From the NCBI RefSeq assembly GCF_014696065.1, contig NZ_JACJPL010000026.1, positions 558,001 to 622,000 of the forward strand: a stretch of 64,000 nt of DNA. The letters are read 5' to 3'. This document shows positions 34,656-42,760 of this stretch, in pieces. The notes beneath the pieces are model-generated. The model was given only the letters and a program-made list of their open reading frames with translations. It searched no databases and was not told the DNA's origin. The stretch comes from Leptolyngbya sp. FACHB-261 (GTDB lineage Bacteria > Cyanobacteriota > Cyanobacteriia > FACHB-261). Made by a program: the position numbers and the translations under genes. Every line of letters begins with the position of its first letter. Position 1 is the first letter of the stretch.

Positions 34656-36026
34656 TTAGGGCACAGCTTTAACAAAGAAAGCGGCGCTAGAACCTCCAAG
34701 TTCCACCCGAGGTAGCCTGCCTTGACTGACTTTCAGGGTCCGGCGCGACAGGAGATCAACGTAGTCTCCGTCTTCAAGCGAGGTTTGCAAGTTTTCGCGC
34801 ACTAACTGCTCGCCTGCCTTGTTGATGATCACCCAGCTATCCCTACCTCGCTGCCAAGCTAAAACATTGGCTTCGGCAATGGTCCAAAGCACTGGTTTGC
34901 CCAAAGCGAGGTTGTGAAATTTGGCTCCTGCCAGAACCAGGGGATGCTTGTATTTGTCCAAGAAAACATAGGGAAACCCTTCTTCTCGGCCCAAGATGTA
35001 GGTGTAGGCTAGCAGTTCATCAACACCGCTCATGTCAAAACCGCCAAACTGGGCATTAGCCGTGTCATGGTTCTTGACGAAAGTGACAGCGCTTGGACCA
35101 GGCAGTGCCTGTCGAGAAGCGGCAGGCGTGACTAAACTCCTGAGATCGCCGCCGAAAGCGAAAGCCCCCTTCATTGTGGACAGCAATGGAAAGTCGAAGG
35201 CGTCCATATTTCTCAGATAGGGTGCTAGGTCTGTAGGGCTACTGCTAATGTATTCCCCAACTGAAAACACCTCTTTGGGCACTGCTGCGACCACATCATC
35301 AAAGTATTCTGGCTCCATGTGTTTGATCGCATCAAAACGAAAACCATCGACGCTATAGCTCAATAGCATTTTTAGATAATTTTTTGCTTCCTGGCGCACA
35401 TAGGGCGAGGAGGTGTCGAGATCCGGTAAGCCGCAGTCGCTACCAATCCAACCTCGCGTCTCTGATTCTCGATTGCCGTAGCTAATGCAAGCTTGGGGAT
35501 GAAAATCTGCTCTTGAAAAACGTGGAAATTGTAAGTTGACAATCTTGTCATAGCTTGCCATGTGGTTTAGAACCACATCAACAACGATGTCGATTCCTGC
35601 TCGATCAGCAGCAGCATTCATGCTTCTAAATTCTGCTTCTGTTCCGAGAGGACCCTCAATCTTGGTGTGGTCAATCGGCTGATAACGTCCCCACCATTCA
35701 TCAGCTGGATTGCTTTTTTGAGGAGGCGAAACGTGAATGTGGCTGTATCCCATTCTTACTAGGTTGGGAATCTCTGCTTCAATCTCCTTGAACCGGCAGT
35801 CAAAAAGCTGAACCATAACATTGCGTTCCCTTGCCTCTGCAACGCGAGGAGAACTAATCGCTGGTGGCGTAGGCGTCGCTGAGAAGTTGCACCGGACACG
35901 CTCGGTTGCGCTAGAAGGAACTGGCTGCTGAGCTATTGAGGCATTACAGGCCAAACCCATCAACACGAATCCAGATAGAAGCAAGCTAATTCTCAATGAA
36001 TGCATGGTTTTATTGATCAAGGTCAT
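34656..36026 (-). CDS. Secreted alpha-amylase family protein (GH13)
   Basis: 456 residues from ATG 36026; another ATG at 36005 is possible. Residues 1-30 form a signal peptide (LRISLLLSGFVLMGLA), after which comes a catalytic (beta/alpha)8 barrel: VMVQLFDCRFKEIEAEIPNL and GYSHIHVSPPQKSN, region I DVVLNHMASYDK, region II GFRFDAIKH (nucleophile Asp), region III VFSVGEYI (acid/base Glu) and region IV FVKNHDTANAQF (stabilising Asp). Domain C ends GGSSAAFFVKAVP. It hydrolyses or transfers alpha-1,4 glucans outside the cytoplasm; chain-length preference is not visible. The nearest upstream signal is a hairpin at 36154-36189. Confidence 0.88.
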   Translation of the reverse strand: MTLINKTMHSLRISLLLSGFVLMGLACNASIAQQPVPSSATERVRCNFSATPTPPAISSPRVAEARERNVMVQLFDCRFKEIEAEIPNLVRMGYSHIHVSPPQKSNPADEWWGRYQPIDHTKIEGPLGTEAEFRSMNAAADRAGIDIVVDVVLNHMASYDKIVNLQFPRFSRADFHPQACISYGNRESETRGWIGSDCGLPDLDTSSPYVRQEAKNYLKMLLSYSVDGFRFDAIKHMEPEYFDDVVAAVPKEVFSVGEYISSSPTDLAPYLRNMDAFDFPLLSTMKGAFAFGGDLRSLVTPAASRQALPGPSAVTFVKNHDTANAQFGGFDMSGVDELLAYTYILGREEGFPYVFLDKYKHPLVLAGAKFHNLALGKPVLWTIAEANVLAWQRGRDSWVIINKAGEQLVRENLQTSLEDGDYVDLLSRRTLKVSQGRLPRVELGGSSAAFFVKAVP

Positions 36027-36153
36027 CAACTCTGATTCGAGAGATAGCTTAGGGGTTAGTCAATTGCAGGTCAACCTAGCAGGTCAACAGCTCTTGATGG
36101 ATACCTTACTTGAGGTTTTAGGCTTGAGGCTTGAGCGAGCCAATCCTAATCAA

Positions 36154-36189
36154 ACTAAAAGCCTCCGGATTTTCTCGGAGGCTTTTAGT
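36154..36189 (-). terminator. Terminator of the 36271-36567 gene
   Basis: A perfect 14-bp stem, ACTAAAAGCCTCCG (36154-36167) and CGGAGGCTTTTAGT (36176-36189), with an 8-base loop. It lies 81 bp beyond the stop of the small minus-strand gene and upstream of the amylase gene. The TTTT is inside the stem, so both strands could be terminated. Confidence 0.75.
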
Positions 36190-36270
36190 TGTCTCTCTCA
36201 ATAGCTGTTTGTAGCTAAAACATTTTTAAGATTAGGAATTAAGTTGCTTGGGATCAATATCAGTCTCAAT

Positions 36271-36567
36271 CTAATTTCGATGATTTGGAGTTGACAGTGA
36301 ATTCGAATTCGGGCTTTGAGGCGCTTCAAAGCTGATTTCATTTGTGCCCGCAGGACCTGCATCAATATTGATGCCTCCCCGCTCTCTAGATTCCACTTGC
36401 GTGGTAGGAGCTGGCATCCAAAAGGCCAAAATTCCTAGCAAGCCGGTCCAATAGTTCTGAGATTCGTTGGGATTGTCACTAGTCATAATTTTGAAGAGAC
36501 AGATTGTGACCGCAGCAAAGGTGATACCAGATTGAACATAGAAGCGGCCAATGTTGAGGTTCTGCAT
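36271..36567 (-). CDS. Small membrane protein with disordered tail
   Basis: 98 residues from ATG 36567 (MQNLNIGRFYVQSGITFAAV); upstream in-frame starts add an unconvincing leader. Two hydrophobic segments, SGITFAAVTICLFKIM and NYWTGLLGILAFWMPAP, are followed by a polar tail rich in Asn, Ser and Pro (IDAGPAGTNEISFEAPQSPN). No family recognised. A strong hairpin downstream supports a transcribed gene. Confidence 0.55.
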   Translation of the reverse strand: MQNLNIGRFYVQSGITFAAVTICLFKIMTSDNPNESQNYWTGLLGILAFWMPAPTTQVESRERGGINIDAGPAGTNEISFEAPQSPNSNSLSTPNHRN

Positions 36568-36771
36568 CGTCTTGCCTGAGTGGAGTTGCGTTGTGATGTC
36601 TTTAAAGTAAAGGCAGGACCGCAGCATGCGCATTCACGCTTTCGGCCAAGTTGACGGTTCAATTCCGCCAAGCCTTTTGCTGAAAAGTGCAAACTCCCAG
36701 CCTGAATTCTCTTCATCCCGCCCCTATGTCATTCTGTAGTTGGGCCAACCATTAATGGTGAGACACAAGAC

Positions 36772-37140
36772 ATGAGCCTACTGGGTAACATCATCTGGTT
36801 GATTTTTGGTGGCCTGCTCACTGGGCTGGGCTATATCCTGGGTGGTTTGGGCATTTGCTTGACGATCATCGGCATTCCCTTTGGGTTGCAGTCGATTAAG
36901 CTCGGCCTTGCCACAATGGCTCCTTTCGGCAAACAAATCGTGGAAGAACCCAACGCCAACGGCATTCTCCAGCTCATCTTCAATGTCATCTGGCTGGTAA
37001 CTTTTGGCTGGCCGATTGCTCTAGCCCACCTCAGTCACGCTGCTCTATTGGCAATTACGATCATCGGCATTCCCTTTGCTGTGCAGCACGTCAAGCTAAT
37101 TCCGCTGTCTTTGTTTCCCTTCGGTCGGAGCCTCCGCTAA
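36772..37140 (+). CDS. YccF-family inner-membrane protein (DUF307)
   Basis: 122 residues. The protein contains two similar halves: LGNIIWLIFGGLLTGLGYIL and GICLTIIGIPFGLQSIKLGL, then QLIFNVIWLVTFGWPIALAH and TIIGIPFAVQHVKLIPLSLF. IIGIPFxxQ is repeated in both, which is the YccF signature. Four or so TM helices. Function is unknown; YccF proteins are widespread and often stress-associated. A well-placed start, with no gene close enough to form an operon. Confidence 0.9.
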   Translation: MSLLGNIIWLIFGGLLTGLGYILGGLGICLTIIGIPFGLQSIKLGLATMAPFGKQIVEEPNANGILQLIFNVIWLVTFGWPIALAHLSHAALLAITIIGIPFAVQHVKLIPLSLFPFGRSLR

Positions 37141-37264
37141 GGGCAGTCACTGCTAGAAAATGAGAGAGCCAATGGGCAGAGCATTTCGTACCCTTCGCCT
37201 GCACGAGCATCCGCGGGTAGACTGAGACAGTAAGCAATGTCAGCAATACCACCCGGAGAATGCC

Positions 37265-38017
37265 TTGTTTGGTGGATTCAGTGGCCTTCCGTTTCAAGGG
37301 CAGTCCGGAGATAAGGTTGTCGGCTCAGTTGCGACCACAGCCATTAGTGCTCTTTTCAAGCACACCGAAGCGCTGGAAGCGCGAGTCAAAGCTAACCCCG
37401 TGTCCAAAATTCTGCAAGGCAGTTTGGACGGCTTTGATTTCTGGGGCCAGGGCCTACAGATGTACAACGGCCTACGCCTTGCTGCCCTCAGCTTGCAAGT
37501 GGAAGCCGTTGCCATCGACTTGTCTGCTCTGCTAACTGGCCAGGTCAAGCTTAAAACCTCCACTCGCTCGACCATGCGGGTCGTCCTCAGCGAAGAAGAC
37601 CTGACACGCTCATTCAATACCCCTTTCATCTTAGAGAAGCTGCAACAGGTCAGCTTTGAGGGCCAGGCTCTCTACTTCAGCGATATTGAGGTGCAACTGC
37701 TCGACGACAATCAGCTTTCCCTCTCAGCGAAGGTTGGGGTTGGCAGCACTAGTAACCCCGTTGCCCTGAGTCTCAAGGCACGTCTAGAGCTCCAAGACGA
37801 CCAGCGTGTGGTGTTTACCGACGTGGTTTACGACGGTGAGGGCCAAACAGTCGCGCTGGCCCAAACTCTGATTACACATACCAATAGTCTGCTAGATGTG
37901 GAGAAGTTCAATCTCGATGGCGTGCAACTGCGTTTTCAGCGCTGTGATACCCGAGATCGCAAGCTGATCTTCAAAGGCACTGCCCGCTTTGACCAATTCC
38001 CTAAGCGGCGGAGCTGA
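37265..38017 (+). CDS. DUF2993-domain protein (LmeA-like)
   Basis: 250 residues. The start is TTG 37265: no in-frame ATG or GTG exists back to a stop at 37223, GGAG lies 6 bases upstream, and MFGGFSG is the usual cyanobacterial beginning. The body is a beta-rich DUF2993 fold with SKILQGSLDGFDFWGQGLQM, DLTRSFNTPFILEKLQQV, LSLSAKVGVGSTSNPVALSL and NLDGVQLRFQRCDTRDRKLI. The family is thought to bind lipids (relatives of LmeA and TULIP-like folds). Role in cyanobacteria unknown. Confidence 0.85.
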   Translation: MFGGFSGLPFQGQSGDKVVGSVATTAISALFKHTEALEARVKANPVSKILQGSLDGFDFWGQGLQMYNGLRLAALSLQVEAVAIDLSALLTGQVKLKTSTRSTMRVVLSEEDLTRSFNTPFILEKLQQVSFEGQALYFSDIEVQLLDDNQLSLSAKVGVGSTSNPVALSLKARLELQDDQRVVFTDVVYDGEGQTVALAQTLITHTNSLLDVEKFNLDGVQLRFQRCDTRDRKLIFKGTARFDQFPKRRS

Positions 38018-38143
38018 ATTGGGCAGAGCTGAGTTAGAGACTTACTTGGTTCGAAACTAAATTCTGAGAGTAGATCCTGATATTGTTAATTTAGTTTAAT
38101 GTTTATCATAAACCGGCCTTCTCCCAGGCTCATGCTTTAAGAC

Positions 38144-39541
38144 ATGCTCCCCAATCCCACCCTTGCTCAGCTCAGGCACACCTTAGGAGATGCTCACTTT
38201 CCTACCAGCTTCGGGGTGTACTTTAAGAACACACTGGTCGCTCTCTGTCATGCGATGGAGGATCACATCCTCCAGACTGAGGAGCAACCTCTAGTTATCA
38301 CAACCTTCCAGCAAGGCAAGTGGTATCTCCAAGAGGCGGAGCGGTATCGCCAGATTGCTAATCGCTCGCAGCAAGTGGTGATTATGGCTCAGGCCGACAG
38401 CGGCTTTGGCGAGCATCCCACAGGGCAACTGCCTAATGTTGCGCTTGTTAATTTAGCCGCTGACGATTGTCTGGTCAACGAGTGGAACCTGGTGATTCTG
38501 GCGCCGACCTACGCAGCGATGGTCCTCTGTGAGGAGCTATCTGCCGGCGACTACGGACCCGATGGCTACCCAGAGCGAGACAGCGAACGCAAGTTTTATG
38601 GCTTGTGGACCTTTGAGCGCGAGCAGGTCCGGCAGGCAGCTCTGCTCCTGGTCCAGCAGATTGAGCGTTACAATTTTCCCCTAGCGGCGCAGCTTCATCG
38701 CTGCCTCTACGACCTCGAAACCCAAAAAAGTGGTCCTAGCGTCGATCTCAGCTCTGTTGTCTCGCGGATCGTCACCTATCTTCAGACGAGCCAGCAGCAG
38801 TTGGTGGCGGTTAGTCGTCAGAGCCGCACCTTGCGCGAGTTAGAAGACGAAGAGAACCGCCTCAGTCGCAACCTCACAGCCAACAAACTCCAAGCTTTTC
38901 TGCGCATGGCGCAACGGCTCGACGGTGCAGATAGCCATAACCCCAATAGCTCCCTCCAAGTCTCAGCCTTCTGCGAAACCTTGGGCCAACTGCTCGACTT
39001 ACCGACCCTAAACTTGCGGCGGGTGCGTCTGGCAGGGTTGCTGTATCGCATTGGTCTAGGTCAGGCCCCCGTTGCCCTGCTGACAACAGCCGAATCGGAG
39101 TGGAGCGATTCTGACCGAGACTTTTTTCTCAGCCACCCAGAATTTGGTGCCACTCTGCTGGAAGCCATGCCCGAACTAGAGGCTGTCGCCAAAATCATTT
39201 CCCACCAGCATGAGCACTGGGACGGCAGTGGGCGCCCACAAGGTCTGCGCGGCGAGGCCATTCCCTTGGAATCACGCATCCTGTCTCTAGTCGCTCATTT
39301 TCAAAGCTTGATTTATCCCCGCGGTAACCGAGCCCCTCTAGCCTCTGCTGACGCCTTGGCTGCATGCCAAGCGCTCAGCGGCACTTACTTTGAGCCCAGA
39401 CTGCTAGAGTCCCTAGGCCATGTGCTCAAACTTTGTGAAATTGGCCTGATTACCCTGCCTACCCGACCCCGCCACATGCCCGCAGGCTGGCTGGGCAGCG
39501 AGTGGGCGAATACAGCCGAATCAGTGACAGCCCCCTCATGA
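38144..39541 (+). CDS. DICT-domain sensor fused to a degenerate HD-GYP-like domain
   Basis: 465 residues. The first 140 or so form a DICT domain (GVYFKNTLVALCHAMEDHIL, PLVITTFQQGKWYLQEAERY, LVNLAADDCLVNEWNLVILA), a cyanobacterial input domain that often precedes diguanylate cyclases and kinases. A helical linker leads to an HD-GYP-like C-terminus (SHPEFGATLLEAMPELEAVA, HQHEHWDGSGRPQGLRGEAI). The HD metal pair is missing where it should be: GLLYRIGLG stands in place of HDIGK. This suggests a non-catalytic HD-GYP-like module, perhaps sensing c-di-GMP. It overlaps the next gene by ATGA (39538-39541). Confidence 0.8.
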   Translation: MLPNPTLAQLRHTLGDAHFPTSFGVYFKNTLVALCHAMEDHILQTEEQPLVITTFQQGKWYLQEAERYRQIANRSQQVVIMAQADSGFGEHPTGQLPNVALVNLAADDCLVNEWNLVILAPTYAAMVLCEELSAGDYGPDGYPERDSERKFYGLWTFEREQVRQAALLLVQQIERYNFPLAAQLHRCLYDLETQKSGPSVDLSSVVSRIVTYLQTSQQQLVAVSRQSRTLRELEDEENRLSRNLTANKLQAFLRMAQRLDGADSHNPNSSLQVSAFCETLGQLLDLPTLNLRRVRLAGLLYRIGLGQAPVALLTTAESEWSDSDRDFFLSHPEFGATLLEAMPELEAVAKIISHQHEHWDGSGRPQGLRGEAIPLESRILSLVAHFQSLIYPRGNRAPLASADALAACQALSGTYFEPRLLESLGHVLKLCEIGLITLPTRPRHMPAGWLGSEWANTAESVTAPS

Positions 39542-40113
39542 TTGACCTCCATGCGCTTCACTCTGGTAAACTGCGCCATCTGCGCGGTGCGGATTTAGAA
39601 AGTGCCGACTTGCGGTGCGTTGACCTCAGTGGCATTGATTTGGCGGGAGCCAATTTAGCTGGGGCTGATCTCAGTGGTGCAATCTTGCGGGCACCGCTGC
39701 GCGGGGTGGATTTCAGCGGTGCCAATCTGACTGGGGTCGATTTTCGCAACGCCGATTTGCGCGGAGCGCTTTTTTTGGGAACGCAGTTGCGCGGAGCCAG
39801 CTTCTCAGGGGCCTTTCTGTCTGGAGCAACGCTGAGCAATTTGATGCTGAACGACCTGGATTTGCAGGGAGCGGATCTGCGCGGCACCAATCTGTCAGGC
39901 TCAAACCTCTCGGGAGCGGATCTCGGCAACAGCAATCTTTCAGGAGCTGATTTGAGCCGCGCCATTCTAGAGGAAGCCAATCTCAGTGGGGCAGTTTTGT
40001 GTGGAGCGAACCTCACCGAGGCCTCGTTGCTATGTGCTGTGCTCGATCACACGAGTGTCGAGGGCGCAATTCTTAAGGGTGCCTGTGTCAGGGGGACGGT
40101 CTTAGATCGGTAG
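39538..40113 (+). CDS. Pentapeptide-repeat protein coupled to the DICT-HD gene
   Basis: 191 residues from ATG 39538, overlapping the preceding stop by ATGA. A 20-residue cap (MIDLHALHSGKLRHLRGADL) leads to about 30 tandem A(D/N)LXX repeats, giving the right-handed beta-helix of the family. No other domain is present. The 4-base overlap with a sensory gene suggests joint synthesis and perhaps a contact with the DICT protein. Later repeats lose regularity (LDHTSVEGAILKGACVRG). It is not closely similar to the 8402-9340 protein beyond the repeat type. Confidence 0.88.
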   Translation: MIDLHALHSGKLRHLRGADLESADLRCVDLSGIDLAGANLAGADLSGAILRAPLRGVDFSGANLTGVDFRNADLRGALFLGTQLRGASFSGAFLSGATLSNLMLNDLDLQGADLRGTNLSGSNLSGADLGNSNLSGADLSRAILEEANLSGAVLCGANLTEASLLCAVLDHTSVEGAILKGACVRGTVLDR

Positions 40114-40123
40114 AGTTTTAGTT

Positions 40124-40765
40124 ATGGCTATTACCTACCCGATCCATCCGGAAACGCCGCAGCTGGCGATGCTGGGAAAGATTACCGCTGCGTTGCGGGA
40201 TGGAGCTGTGATGCTTTATCCCACTGATACGGTTTATGCCATCGGTTGTGACCTCAACAGCAAAAAAGGGGTGACACGGGTGCGCCAGATAAAGCAATTG
40301 TCCAATGACAAGCCTCTAACCTTTTTGTGCCCGTCTTTATCTGATATTGCTAACTATGCAGTGGTGAGCGATCCAGCCTATCGCCTGATGCGCCATCTGG
40401 TACCCGGACCCTTCACTTTTCTGTTACCAGCAACCAAGTTGGTCCCTAAGCTGGTGATGAACCCGAAGCGGCGGACAGTTGGCATTCGTGTCCCTGCCCA
40501 TCCGATCGCTCGTGCGCTACTCACCACCTTGGGCAATCCGCTGATCTCCACCTCTGCTCACTTACCAGAAGAGGTGGATGTGCCAGACCAGTCGGTCGAG
40601 CGCGCGCTCCTGTTTGACGAGCTCAGTAACCAGGTAGACCTGATTGTCAATGATGGGCGCGATTTGCCCAATCAGGTTTCCACAATTTTAGATTTAACCG
40701 ACGACGAACCGCAGGTTCTGCGTCAGGGTTTGGGCTGGGATAAGGTCGCTCACCTGATTGGGTGA
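40124..40765 (+). CDS. YciO/YrdC/Sua5-family protein
   Basis: 213 residues. The Sua5/YciO/YrdC core is seen as GAVMLYPTDTVYAIGCDLNS, VTRVRQIKQLSNDKPLTFLC, HLVPGPFTFLLPATKLVPKL and GIRVPAHPIARALLTTLGNP with a final STSAHLPEEV. YrdC makes threonylcarbamoyl-AMP for the tRNA t6A modification, but the shorter YciO branch may have another role; which one this is cannot be decided. The N-terminal ITYPIHPETPQLAMLGKI is more YciO-like. Follows the pentapeptide gene by 10 bp, so co-transcription is likely. Confidence 0.85.
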   Translation: MAITYPIHPETPQLAMLGKITAALRDGAVMLYPTDTVYAIGCDLNSKKGVTRVRQIKQLSNDKPLTFLCPSLSDIANYAVVSDPAYRLMRHLVPGPFTFLLPATKLVPKLVMNPKRRTVGIRVPAHPIARALLTTLGNPLISTSAHLPEEVDVPDQSVERALLFDELSNQVDLIVNDGRDLPNQVSTILDLTDDEPQVLRQGLGWDKVAHLIG

Positions 40766-41071
40766 CCCCCGTATAAATCCGTAGACAGTTCTGAGACTGG
40801 CTCAAATTCTGCTGCTCGGTCACCCACGTGGGTGATTCCACTGAGAAGGCGTCAACTTAGCTTGTTACAAGGGTTTGCCCCAATTAAGTGCTGAGGTAAG
40901 CCCCCTTGAAATCTAGTTACCTCAGGGAGTGACACAGCTGCGTCCCAATCCCAAACGGTCCGAACCTACAGTGGACGCATCAGACACAGCAAACACAGCT
41001 ACCCTCGCTGAAACCGCTGCCCGTCTGGCTCTCTTTCCCTCAGTGAATCTGTGCGTTTACCGGAGATTGTT
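40766..41071. other. Intergenic region upstream of hetZ, 306 bp
   Basis: No gene. Contains a perfect 16-bp palindrome TCACCCACGTGGGTGA at 40820-40835, about 236 bp before the HetZ start codon, and AT-poor sequence elsewhere. A recognisable -10 was not pinned down. The HetR-binding consensus known from heterocystous species was not found. Confidence 0.5.
40820..40835. promoter_or_regulatory. Perfect 16-bp palindrome upstream of hetZ
   Basis: TCACCCACGTGGGTGA is fully self-complementary. It stands 55 bp after the YciO-family stop and well before hetZ. It could be a regulator site for hetZ or a transcript-end hairpin; no T-run follows, which favours a protein-binding site. Confidence 0.45.
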
Positions 41072-42307
41072 ATGACAGCCCACTCTGTTGCCCCCCAGGT
41101 GAGCCCTTCCGCCTCTACTGCTCCCTCCACCCATTTAATCCAACGTTCCGGAGCTTTTTACAACCCAAATCTCAGCGATGCTGACGCAGTACAAAGTTTA
41201 CTGCGCACCGAGTTTCAGCAACAGACGCGGGCTGCGGCTGGCGATGTGGAAGCCATTGTCGGACGGCTGACAGTAGAAGTTCTCCGCGTCTGCGAACGCA
41301 GCGAGCGCATTCAAAACTCGGGCGAGGTCCGGGTCTGGTCTTTGGATCTGGCTCGCCAGCGGTTGCACCGGATTCTCAACTACTACCGGTCTGGCGCTAC
41401 CCGTGGTCGGGTCGATCTGCACAGCACGCTAAGTGCAATGGTCTACCGCTATGTGGCCCTATCTCGCAAGCATGTTGGTTTCCAGGCTCGTCGGACTCTG
41501 ATTGAGGACTTCCTGCAAAGCTTCTATGTCGAAGCCCTAAACGTATTCCGCCGCGAAAATCACCTTGAGGCTAGCTATTGCCCTCGTAGCTTGTTGGAGT
41601 TGTCAGAATTCCTGGCCTTTGTTGAGCAGTATGCAAAACGTCGCATCGGTTTGCGCGGTGGACGTTCGCAACAGCTGATCGTACTGCGGGCACAGTCCTT
41701 CGCCAAACGCCAACCGCCTGAACTCACCCTAGATATCGAACAGGCTGCGGGTGCTAGCCGCTATGACGAGGACGACCGTTACAACACTGGCTCGCAAATC
41801 CAGCAGGTGCGTGAGCAAATGGTGGCGGAAGCCGACGACCCTGCAGAAGCTGTCCTCCGGGAGCGAGTGATTGCTGAGTTGATCAGCTATCTGAGCGAGC
41901 GTGGCCAGGAGCAATGTGTTAACTACCTGACCCTGCGCCTTCAAGATCTCAGCGTGCCCGAAATTGATGGGATGTTGGGCCTAACGCCTCGGGAACGGGA
42001 CTATCTGCAACAGCGTTTTCGCTACCACATCACTCGCTTTGCTCTGGTTCACCACTGGCAGTTAGTGCACCAATGGCTGGAAGCCGATCTAGACCAGCGC
42101 TTAGGCATGCCCACACCAGTCTGGGAAGAGTTCCTAAAACAGTTGAGTGAAGGTGAGCGCGAATTGCTGGTGTTCAAGCAAGCTCGCCTAGACGACAAAG
42201 CCATTGCCCGGAAGCTGCGTTGGACCGCTAAGCAACTTCAAATGCGCTGGTTTGGCCTGCTGGCCCGCGCTTGGGAGGTCCGCAATGATGGTCATGGGAT
42301 TGCCTAA
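41072..42307 (+). CDS. hetZ: HetZ-family protein
   Basis: 411 residues from ATG 41072, preceded by CGGAG; an upstream GTG at 41051 is less likely. Family likeness rests on RVWSLDLARQRLHRILNYYR, GRVDLHSTLSAMVYRYVALS, IEDFLQSFYVEALNVFRREN, LGLTPRERDYLQQRFRYHIT and WLEADLDQRLG, which I recognise as the HetZ core. HetZ in Anabaena is a DNA-binding factor needed early in heterocyst formation and is controlled by HetR. The family also occurs in filamentous cyanobacteria that make no heterocysts, where its job is unclear. No patU3 follows; instead a PatA-like gene does, 453 bp away. Confidence 0.85.
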   Translation: MTAHSVAPQVSPSASTAPSTHLIQRSGAFYNPNLSDADAVQSLLRTEFQQQTRAAAGDVEAIVGRLTVEVLRVCERSERIQNSGEVRVWSLDLARQRLHRILNYYRSGATRGRVDLHSTLSAMVYRYVALSRKHVGFQARRTLIEDFLQSFYVEALNVFRRENHLEASYCPRSLLELSEFLAFVEQYAKRRIGLRGGRSQQLIVLRAQSFAKRQPPELTLDIEQAAGASRYDEDDRYNTGSQIQQVREQMVAEADDPAEAVLRERVIAELISYLSERGQEQCVNYLTLRLQDLSVPEIDGMLGLTPRERDYLQQRFRYHITRFALVHHWQLVHQWLEADLDQRLGMPTPVWEEFLKQLSEGERELLVFKQARLDDKAIARKLRWTAKQLQMRWFGLLARAWEVRNDGHGIA

Positions 42308-42760
42308 GCACACCGAGCTACCTCAGGGCTACTAGCCCCCTTCTAACTAGCTCTGAGGTGAGCTCCCGCCTGCTAGCGGGCAATCCTGATTTCCATTTCA
42401 CGCAGCTGATTCAATTTAGGCAATTCAGGTAATTTAGATAATTCAGAGATTGAGACAAAATGCGCATTAGATACCCCCTTTATTCCGTAGCTCACGCTCG
42501 TTTTGAAATACAAACGATATAGGCCAAGTTTCGGCAAACCTGCAAAAGCACAGCGGTAGTTAATTAATCTGATACCGGAAGTAATAAGGTAAGGGCGAAC
42601 TCGGCCGACTGATCTCAGAGCCTCTGTGTAGCAATCCTCCCTAGAAATTTCTAGCTTCTGTTAAGCAGAGGAGAAGCCTAAATAGCCCATCCGGATGCTT
42701 CTATAAACCCAGGAAGAGGTAACCAGAGCCCATCCTTGGGGCGGTAGTCCCGTTACAGCT
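42308..42760. other. Intergenic region between hetZ and the PatA-like gene, 453 bp
   Basis: Begins with the 51-base hairpin structure at 42315-42365 and a small CCCGC/GCGGG hairpin next to it, then AT-rich sequence. The 150 bases before the GTG start of the next gene contain a repeated AGCCCATCC (near 42684 and 42727), of unknown meaning. No small gene recognised. Confidence 0.45.
42315..42365 (+). terminator. Terminator-like structure after hetZ
   Basis: GAGCTACCTCAG (42315-42326) pairs with CTGAGGTGAGCTC (42353-42365) with one bulged G, enclosing a smaller GGGCTA/TAGCCC hairpin. It begins 8 bp past the hetZ stop. No U-tract follows, so termination strength is uncertain. Confidence 0.5.

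Noticed and set aside
42600-42760. Possible c-di-GMP riboswitch before the PatA-like gene
   Set aside because: The conserved core elements could not be found; only a repeated AGCCCATCC was seen.
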